From positions 1 to 6,934 of the forward strand of contig JACCYI010000297.1 in assembly GCA_013696535.1 (NCBI GenBank): a stretch of 6,934 nt of DNA, given 5' to 3'. Within the stretch, counting starts at the first letter, position 1. The number at the start of each line of letters is the position of its first letter. Below the pieces are notes generated by a model, which did not search any database, was not told the DNA's origin, and saw nothing but the letters and a program-made list of their open reading frames with translations. Positions 5,036-6,934 of this stretch are shown in pieces. This stretch comes from Solirubrobacterales bacterium (GTDB lineage: Bacteria; Actinomycetota; Thermoleophilia; Solirubrobacterales; Solirubrobacteraceae). Position numbers and translations under genes: made by a program.

Positions 5036-6292
5036 CTAGTCGCGCCGATCGAGCCGCACGTCGAGCGCCACCAGCCGGTGATCGGAGCTCGGGAACGGGA
5101 ACGTGCCGACGGGAGCGAAGCGCGGATCACTCGAGAGGGGCCAGAAGACGAAGCCGTCAACCGGGTCTAACCCGTAGCGGCTGGGCAGCACGTAGTCGAC
5201 GCGCAGGTTGCCCGGCCCGTTTGGCAGCCGGTCGTCGAAGTCCGCGGTGTCCTGCGCGGGCGGGCCCTTCTGGTCGAGATTCGCGAGCCCTTGGGCCGCG
5301 CTCTGCTCGACCGCTCCAGGGCTCGTAGGGGTCACGGACGCGTTGATGCGCGGGTTCTCCAACAGCTGCTGGGCGGCGCCGGGGATCGAGTCGCCGTCGG
5401 AGGGATCTGAGTTCAGGTCGCCGGCGATGACGAAGCGCGAGCGCGGCTCGAGGCCCCCTTCACCACCCCGATCGTCGTAGATGTAGCCAGAGCGCGCCGG
5501 ACGGACATAGTCCGACCAGAAACGGATCTCGTCGTAGTTGCGAGCGCCGTTGCGGTCCTCGGGCCCGTCGAACACCGGAGGCGTGGGGTGGCTCACGAGG
5601 AAATGGACCGTCTCGCCGTTGACGCGCAGCGGCAGGTCCCAATGGCTCTTGGAGGACAGGCGGAAGGCTGCGAGCTCGTCCGGCGAGTAGAAGTCGTCGT
5701 CGGCCGGCGTTGCCGGATCGTCGGGCAACAGCGCTCCCGGCATGTCCTTCCACAGGAATTTCTGGAAGGTCCGGACCTGGCGGCGGACGATGGGATAGCG
5801 CGAGTACACCGCCATGCCGAACTGGCCGGGGTAGGCGCCGAACCCGAACGAGTCCTCGCCGTAGCCCCGTGTTCCGGGCTGGGTGACGACCCCGTTGGCA
5901 TTGTCGAGGTCGAAGCCGCTGGGGAGGCCGGTGTTCGACGGAGCCGAGTAGCGGTAGCCGTAGCGGATCGGCTTGGCGTCGCCGTGGGCCTTGGACAGGT
6001 AGTTGTCCTGAAAGAGCTGGAGTGCCCGGCCGCCTTCAACGTAGTCGAACTCGTTGACGAGCACCACGTCGGGCCGGGAGCGCTGGATGATCTCCGCTAC
6101 GGCGTCGGCCTGCGCGTTGCCGGGCTGTGACAGGTCGGTGACGAGCGCACCCTCCGCACCGCGGTTGAGCGATGCGTTGAAGGTGGCGAACCGGACCTTC
6201 GAAGGGCTGTCGGCACGGGCCGCCGGGACGGCGATCGACCCGAGCAGCAGCGTGGCGGCGAGCAGCAGGAAGCGATGCGGCGAGGTCGGCAT
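5036..6292 (-). CDS. Secreted endonuclease/exonuclease/phosphatase-fold protein
   Basis: A 418-residue predicted exported metal-dependent phosphohydrolase or nuclease. Residues 1-27 form a signal peptide: basic N region, hydrophobic LLLAATLLLGSIAVP, cleavage after ARA. The fold's motifs follow in order: Asn39 in FATFNASLN, metal-binding Glu81 in DVVLVNEFD, His235 in FLVSHPTPP, Asp292 and Asn294 in AGDLNSDPSDGDS, Asp366 in RVDYVLPS, and Asp404-His405 in SSDHRLVALDV. The active site therefore looks complete. An insert at about 115-230, including YPGQFGMAVYSRYPI and FQKFLWKDMPGALLP, belongs to a secreted subfamily I recognise only by pattern. The fold covers DNases, sphingomyelinases and inositol phosphatases, so the substrate is open; scavenging phosphate from extracellular nucleic acid is one possibility. 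The start at 6292 is chosen over an in-frame codon at 6352 because the signal peptide begins there and a TAGCGT box sits seven bases upstream. Confidence 0.9.
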   Translation of the reverse strand: MPTSPHRFLLLAATLLLGSIAVPAARADSPSKVRFATFNASLNRGAEGALVTDLSQPGNAQADAVAEIIQRSRPDVVLVNEFDYVEGGRALQLFQDNYLSKAHGDAKPIRYGYRYSAPSNTGLPSGFDLDNANGVVTQPGTRGYGEDSFGFGAYPGQFGMAVYSRYPIVRRQVRTFQKFLWKDMPGALLPDDPATPADDDFYSPDELAAFRLSSKSHWDLPLRVNGETVHFLVSHPTPPVFDGPEDRNGARNYDEIRFWSDYVRPARSGYIYDDRGGEGGLEPRSRFVIAGDLNSDPSDGDSIPGAAQQLLENPRINASVTPTSPGAVEQSAAQGLANLDQKGPPAQDTADFDDRLPNGPGNLRVDYVLPSRYGLDPVDGFVFWPLSSDPRFAPVGTFPFPSSDHRLVALDVRLDRRD

Positions 6293-6299
6293 GAAGCAG

Positions 6300-6305
6300 A
6301 CGCTA
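6300..6305 (-). promoter_or_regulatory. Candidate -10 box (TAGCGT), leaderless start
   Basis: On the minus strand TAGCGT is followed by exactly seven bases and then the ATG at 6292. This TAnnnT-N7-ATG spacing is what a leaderless actinobacterial transcript would show, and no Shine-Dalgarno sequence precedes the ATG. Confidence 0.45.
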
Positions 6306-6369
6306 ACCGCGCGCCGACCTCCCGCCGACGGGCGTTCTCGGCCTCGTAACACCTGGGCCTGGTGAAGGG

Positions 6370-6549
6370 TCAGCCGACGATGCGCTCGAGCTCGGCTTCA
6401 GCTTGAAGCGTGGCGAGCACGTCGAGCGGGGGATTGCCCGGCGGCGAGATGTTCTGCGATGGATCGATCCGCCCGTCCATGAAGCGCGCCATCTCCACCG
6501 CGAAGCGGTCGTGAGCGGGCATCGGCAGATCGGATTCATGGCGGTCCAT
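6370..6549 (-). CDS. Small hypothetical protein (59 residues) downstream of the deacetylase
   Basis: An ATG at 6549-6547 opens a frame of 59 codons ending in TGA at 6372-6370. The product starts MDRHESDLPMPAHDRF, continues through a helix-like AVEMARFMDG, a Pro/Asn-rich turn (SPPGNPP), and ends with an acidic amphipathic helix LDVLATLQAEAELERIVG. By my count about four in five codons end in G or C, and amino-acid use is unlike the Arg/Pro/Ser-rich antisense frames nearby. It begins nine bases after the stop of the deacetylase gene on the same strand, so co-transcription and perhaps translational coupling are likely. There is no signal peptide or membrane segment, and I do not recognise a family. 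No strong ribosome binding site is seen. The 77-base gap to the next gene (6293-6369) holds that gene's candidate promoter. Confidence 0.6.
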   Translation of the reverse strand: MDRHESDLPMPAHDRFAVEMARFMDGRIDPSQNISPPGNPPLDVLATLQAEAELERIVG

Positions 6550-6558
6550 GGCCCGAAG

Positions 6559-6934
6559 CTACTCGTGGCGCGCCGCGGCGTCGAGGTTTGCGGCCGGCGT
6601 ACCCCCCGGCCGGGGGGTGACGTCTCCGAGCCGCGACGCCACGGCGGTCGCCGTGGCGGCGTTGATGTCGACGGTGTCGCGCACATCGTCGGCGTAGCCG
6701 CCGGCGAGCACGACGCACACGGGCACGCCGGCGCGCACGAGGCGGTCCAGGATGAGCTCGTCCCGGGCCAGCAGCCCTGCCTTGGTCAGCGCGAGTCGCC
6801 CCAGGCGATCGCCCCCCCAGGGATCGGCTCCCGCGAGGTAGAAGGCGACGTCGGCCTCCGGCAGGTGCCCGAACGCGGTCGAGAGCGCCGAGTCGAGGGC
6901 TTCCAAGTAGTCGTCGTCCTGCGTCCCGCTCGCC
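6559..6934 (-). CDS. Histone deacetylase-family hydrolase (AcuC/HDAC-like), C-terminal part
   Basis: The frame is open to the right edge, so the N-terminal two thirds lie outside the window; 125 residues are visible. It reads GTQDDDYLEAL, then AFYLAGADPWGGDRLGRL, then VCVVLAGGYADD. In arginase-fold deacetylases the Asp of AGADP (codon 6825-6823) is a zinc ligand, GDRLG is the adjoining conserved loop, and the Tyr of the GGY motif (codon 6696-6694) stabilises the transition state. All are present, so the enzyme is probably active on an acetylated lysine, polyamine or similar amide. Which of these is not decidable here. A TTG at 6906-6904 could act as a start, but conserved sequence continues upstream of it, so the true start is beyond the window. 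A perfect 18-base palindrome lies in the poorly conserved tail. The 59-residue ORF follows after nine bases. Confidence 0.92.
   Translation of the reverse strand, partial: ASGTQDDDYLEALDSALSTAFGHLPEADVAFYLAGADPWGGDRLGRLALTKAGLLARDELILDRLVRAGVPVCVVLAGGYADDVRDTVDINAATATAVASRLGDVTPRPGGTPAANLDAAARHE
6601..6618. repeat. Perfect 18-base palindrome with C6 and G6 tracts
   Basis: A, six C, GGCC, six G, T: every base pairs with its partner, giving a self-complementary 18-mer. It lies within the 3' end of the deacetylase gene and encodes Thr-Pro-Arg-Pro-Gly-Gly-Thr. There is no following T tract on either strand, so it is not a canonical terminator. Confidence 0.9.

Noticed and set aside
5025..5043. 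Short inverted repeat (GCGAC and GTCGC) between the two convergent genes, as a bidirectional terminator.
   Set aside because: The stem is only five base pairs around a nine-base loop and no T tract follows on either strand. It is too weak to call.
4150..5160. A 336-codon minus-strand frame opposite the transporter.
   Set aside because: The product is an Arg/Asp/Gly/His-rich string with no family character, while the opposite strand has evenly spaced hydrophobic helices.
6293..6352. N-terminal extension of the secreted phosphohydrolase from an in-frame start codon at 6352.
   Set aside because: It would place 20 residues, including several Arg, before a normal signal peptide. The start at 6292 gives a standard signal sequence and sits seven bases after a -10-like box.
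6350..6364. CACC-n7-GGTG inverted repeat in the gap before the secreted phosphohydrolase gene.
   Set aside because: Four-base arms are expected often by chance and no T tract or promoter overlap supports a terminator or operator.
1..6934. CRISPR arrays, insertion sequences, toxin-antitoxin pairs or a defence island.
   Set aside because: No regularly spaced repeats, transposase motifs or typical defence domains were seen. Apart from the integrase remnant the genes look like ordinary chromosomal ones.

Overview
The window is high-GC chromosomal DNA with a strong G/C bias at third codon positions. The protein families, the unencoded tRNA CCA ends and the TAnnnT hexamers close to start codons suggest an actinobacterium, possibly of the class Thermoleophilia (Solirubrobacterales-like). 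That placement is inference from sequence style, not from a marker gene.

Layout from left to right. Bases 1-426 hold the 3' half of a tyrosine recombinase (phage-type integrase) broken by one extra base near 165; its reading frame runs into the 3' end of a minus-strand tRNA-Ala(CGC) gene (418-490). A plus-strand pair follows: a membrane-bound HAMP-GAF-GGDEF diguanylate cyclase (580-2436) and, 15 bases on, a small acidic protein of unknown function (2452-2943). A second minus-strand tRNA-Ala, with anticodon TGC (2964-3036), closes this block. Next on the minus strand is a two-domain VOC-fold ring-cleaving dioxygenase (3049-4023), whose stop lies 12 bases from the tRNA. It is divergent from a DMT-superfamily membrane transporter (4147-5025). 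The transporter converges on a secreted endonuclease/exonuclease/phosphatase-fold protein (5036-6292, minus). The right edge holds a previously uncalled 59-residue small ORF (6370-6549, minus) directly behind the C-terminal part of a histone-deacetylase-family hydrolase (6559 to beyond 6934, minus).

The genes do not form one obvious pathway. Plausible functional units are the cyclase plus acidic protein (c-di-GMP signalling, partner unknown), the dioxygenase with its own promoter/operator region (aromatic or quinone catabolism or detoxification), and the deacetylase plus small ORF (likely co-transcribed). The broken integrase against a tRNA 3' end looks like the edge of an old integrated element lying mainly left of the window. 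I see no CRISPR array, insertion sequence, rRNA or defence system, and no convincing new multi-gene system. The least explained items are the acidic protein, the 59-residue ORF, the operator-like repeat before the dioxygenase, and the recurring TAGnCT hexamers that sometimes begin on a stop codon.
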